Positions 60,381 to 64,000 of a stretch of DNA of 64,000 bases are shown here, piece by piece. The translations under genes and the position numbers were made by a program. The number at the start of each line of letters is the position of its first letter. The stretch's first letter is position 1. The notes beneath the pieces were generated by a model. The model was not told where the DNA came from. It ran no database searches and saw nothing but the letters and a program-made list of their open reading frames with translations. The DNA is taken from NCBI GenBank assembly GCA_964007475.1, contig OZ023273.1, forward strand, positions 30,739,557 through 30,803,556, written 5' to 3'. Origin of the DNA: Hybos culiciformis (lineage: Eukaryota > Arthropoda > Insecta > Diptera > Hybotidae).

Positions 60381-63300
60381 CCCTGTTTTAATGTACATGT
60401 GAGAGGTAGTTGCAATCAATACATTTGCAATGCAAAAAATAAACAAAAGTTCAAAATGAAGTAAGTAAATAAAATTTGAAGTAAGTAAATGAAATTTACT
60501 TAATACGGAGAATGTAAATAAAATTTACTTAATTAAATAATTACATGTGTATTGACGCATGTAATATACCATTTACCGAGCTTAATTTGCGATTGTAAAT
60601 ACAACTTACCGATCACATGCACATCAAAATATTATACAAAAATTACTTATTACCTTTCCCTGAAAAAGAAAATGTTTTTGAAGAAACATATTCACTATAA
60701 CATGTTTTTGTTTTAATTTTTTTACTATGAAAAAAAACATCAAAAACACTAACGTTCTGTGTTCGGCGTCCGATTACCGATATCAATTAAAATATGAATA
60801 TATATATGAATGCGCTTGTATAACTATGTATTTACTACCCCATATAGACTATTATCTCTATTAAAATGAAACAAAAGATGCTTCTTTTCATAATTTTTTC
60901 TTAAATTTTCCAATAATTTTCATCACTTTTTCATATTATTAAATAAAAAAAATTTAATGAAAGAATTTTAACAGAAATCTCCAATTGAGGGATAACCTGA
61001 TTTAATTTCTAAGATGCTGTTATATACATTTTATGTATAACAATCATTTTTAATTTTTATTTTATTTTTATTTTTTTTTAGAAGAAGGAAATCCTTTTAC
61101 GCACGAGGTGTAGGACTTCCAAAACTAGTTTGGACTACCGAATAAAACCCCACCTTCCTGGTCACTGCAAATGTTGTTCGCATCCCTCTTTTCTGCTATT
61201 TCCTATTTTATTTTCGAGTAAATTTTTAAATTGTTTATTATTAAAAATATTGTAAAGTAGTTCCTGGCTGTTAATAAAATAAAACAAAATTAAATATTAT
61301 ATTTTTTAAATTATCTTTATTTTCTTGTCATAATTTTTTTTTGCCCTGTATTTTCTTCAACCGATTTTTTACACATTTATTATGGTATCGTAACTGTCGT
61401 GAAAAAATAGGATTAGATAAAATTATTACAAATTGCTAGTAACATTATAGTTATTATTAAAAATTTTTTGGTTCTTCTTATTTTCCAATTAAGGCACTAC
61501 ATTAAATTTATAATTTTGTTTATTTTCTTATCTCATTGCCATATTATATGTATGCATACAGTAGGAATTATTTTTATCATATTTATTAGAATATAATAAT
61601 AATAAATTGAATGTTTTTATATCAATTCCATAATACATTGAATGTTTTTATATCAATTCCATTAAGTTAATGTAGGTTGGGAACTTTGCTTGCCTAATCA
61701 AATTTGACAAAAAAAATGTAATGAAATAATTATGCCTGTGCCTGTCATAGCTTAGGTAAATATAAATGGTCTTGTGTTTAATGTAAATATAAAGATTACA
61801 ATTATATGTAATATATGTATTTATTATTTGTATACAATATACATAATTGTAACGAAACTGGGCAAAATGTTTAACCCTTATCTTAAGAGTTTTCGGCAAT
61901 TCAAAGTGGATTAGATGAGATTAGAAATTTATAACATTGAAATTAATATTGAAAGGCAATTGTTTTTTTTTATTCGATTGAATTAACTGTATCATCTGAG
62001 GATGATTATAATTTTTTCTTAATAAAAGGCCTGAAAAATTATAAATATTAAATGTAGTAAATAGGTAGAACTTAAAGAAAAAAGTTGTAAGTTGGAGCTG
62101 CAGGATCGTTTTGCTTTTTTACGTAACCATTATATGAAGTACAGCATAAGATAAGAAAAATTAAAATAATACAGCTCCCATATGAAATTGGATCCTAGAT
62201 TCATTTAAAACATTACATACATATATGTATTAAACTTTTACATTTTTTTTTTAATTAACAAAGTTGCGATGATCATGTAATTCAAAACAAATTAATATCG
62301 ATTAAGTTTTTCACAGAGTTTAGTATTAATATATTATATTTATATATTACATATATTTTTATTAATTATCAATAACGACAATAACTAAACTTATTTATTA
62401 TAACACTAGACTGAAAGATAATTTTTCTATATTTTAATAATATGCATACATATTTCTACACATACTATTCATTATGTATATACATACTAAAATATAGAAT
62501 TTTATCATAGATGGTACAATTCTTTGATTTCATACAATTAAAGATTTTTATGAAAAAGTTATGATTTTCTTTATATTGATAAGATTCATTTCATAACTGT
62601 AACTTAAATCTGTACATATAACTTCCTCCTAAATCGTAAGACTAAATTTAGAAAATGAATCTTATCCCTTCTGGCTAATGGATATTAACTAGTAATTCTG
62701 CTTCAAAATCTATTTTCCATATATTGTTATTCGAAAATATAATTTTAATTCAAAAATAAATATAAGACTTTATTGATTTATAATGTCTTTTACTTTTGTT
62801 TGTATCGCATTTATTTATATCTGTGGGTCCACGATTGGATAAAGTAAATGATCATTTTTGGAAGGAACAGTCAAACATAACATTTGTATATTTAGAACCA
62901 TTTTCCATATTATTAATGTTATTGTATTAAATTTTCTTAGTTTTAATTGTGGTTAATAAATAAAAATTAAAACAAAATTTATTTTTTCGGTTTTAGAACA
63001 TCGCCAGGACTAATTTTTAATTATTTAAAACTAAGTATATGATGTGATTAAATAAATCCCAACTACAGCAAGAAAAATTGTTTTACCTTCAAATTCTTTA
63101 ATAGGAATTTTTCGTAATTTGTTTGTATTGAAATTGATAGTTTATTTAATTTAATCAATAATTTCGTAAAACATAGTCCTAGTGAATTGAATAAAATAAC
63201 AAATTGGGTTTAATTATCATATATCTCTCTATACATGATTAAAATATTATCAATTTGTGTAGTTGAGTCTCAAAAACGAATTCGCAAACAGGTTATTGTT

Positions 63301-64000
63301 TTTTCTTTTCTTACGAAAAACTTTTGGGGTGCTGCAAAAAAAATTAGATAAAAATTCATAAAGTCTTAATTATTCAAAACACCCTTACTTTTATTTTTGA
63401 AATTCTCACAACGTACAGAAAATTTTTTTTTATTAAAAATCTTTGCACTGGAACTGGTTTAATTTGCGTGAAAATTTATTAAATTTAAGTTTAGACGAAT
63501 TCTAGAATACAACATGTATTATGTATATAATGTACATTTTACATCAATGAATACAATATATTTCTTTTCAAGATAATTTTTTACATCAGAAATTTTCTTA
63601 AAAACATTTTAAAGTTAAATATTTTGTATATTTAGATTTTGAAGCATAAATTGAAAAGTACAACTTTTTCACAATAAACAATTACATTTATATACATTTT
63701 TATAACAATATTAAAATAAATCTTATGAAAAATAATTTAAAATAAAGGTAAATTGGCAAGTCTAAATTTTATATAGAGTTATTATAATACACTTAATATA
63801 TTTTTATTTATTTCAGGGTGGACGGGTAAAATATACTTTGGTAATTTAAATTGAATGATAATCTAAGGATTGATTATTTGTTAAACAAATATTTAAATAA
63901 TTTATATAAATAAAATTGTTAAAGAATCTTGTATTATTTGAACTAAATTTATTTTGAGCCTTTTTTAAAATAGTTTTATTATATTATGTACTAAATACTT
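60381..64000. other. AT-rich region at the right edge, no supported gene
   Basis: Mostly A/T runs and simple repeats. One acceptor-like site with a short open stretch at 61082-61145 is described under findings. I found no further exon, RNA gene or complete mobile element. Confidence 0.5.

Overview
The window looks like nuclear DNA of an insect. It is very AT-rich, the genes are split by spliceosomal introns with GT-AG junctions, and the closest recalled protein relatives are animal and insect ones (LKB1, MIC60, INTS5, an apolipoprotein D-type lipocalin). DNA transposon debris fills introns and gaps, and TACCTACC microsatellites are common. The order of insect cannot be fixed from the sequence alone.

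Layout. Positions 1-12244 (+) hold the 3' part of a mucin-like gene that enters from the left edge. It has a tandem array of short Thr-rich exons, all phase 1/phase 1, followed by a large last exon that turns from Thr-rich into a lysine/arginine tail of about 360 residues. The array was invaded by a non-LTR retrotransposon, which itself carries a hAT-type element. Positions 12601-14556 hold a hAT remnant and a tiny retroposon. Next come IDH3B (14816-21780, -), a TE-packed gap (21.8-28.1 kb), FAHD2 (28182-29876, +), mRpL35 (30158-30784, -), MIC60/Mitofilin (32914-37871, +), cytochrome c heme lyase HCCS (40151-41181, -), Integrator subunit 5 (43243-47615, +), a secreted lipocalin (49587-52511, +) and LKB1/STK11 kinase (55875-58358, perhaps 59070, -). 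From 59.1 to 64 kb I see only TE fragments and AT-rich sequence, with one doubtful exon.

Eight of the gene models were reassembled exon by exon. In each, reading phase closes over all junctions: IDH3B 369 aa, FAHD2 292, mRpL35 179, MIC60 697, HCCS 265, INTS5 957, lipocalin 197, LKB1 559. Five consecutive genes (IDH3B, FAHD2, mRpL35, MIC60, HCCS) encode known or likely mitochondrial proteins: TCA cycle, a FAH-family hydrolase, translation, cristae junctions and cytochrome c maturation.

The rest is a readable record of transposition. Four elements have hAT-like ends with exact 8-bp target duplications. One looks MULE-like with a 9-bp duplication. One TTAA-flanked foldback family is present twice. 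Several MITE families have GAG...CTC ends and mostly 3-bp duplications, and share one internal palindrome. The most unusual coding sequence is the mucin with the polycationic tail.
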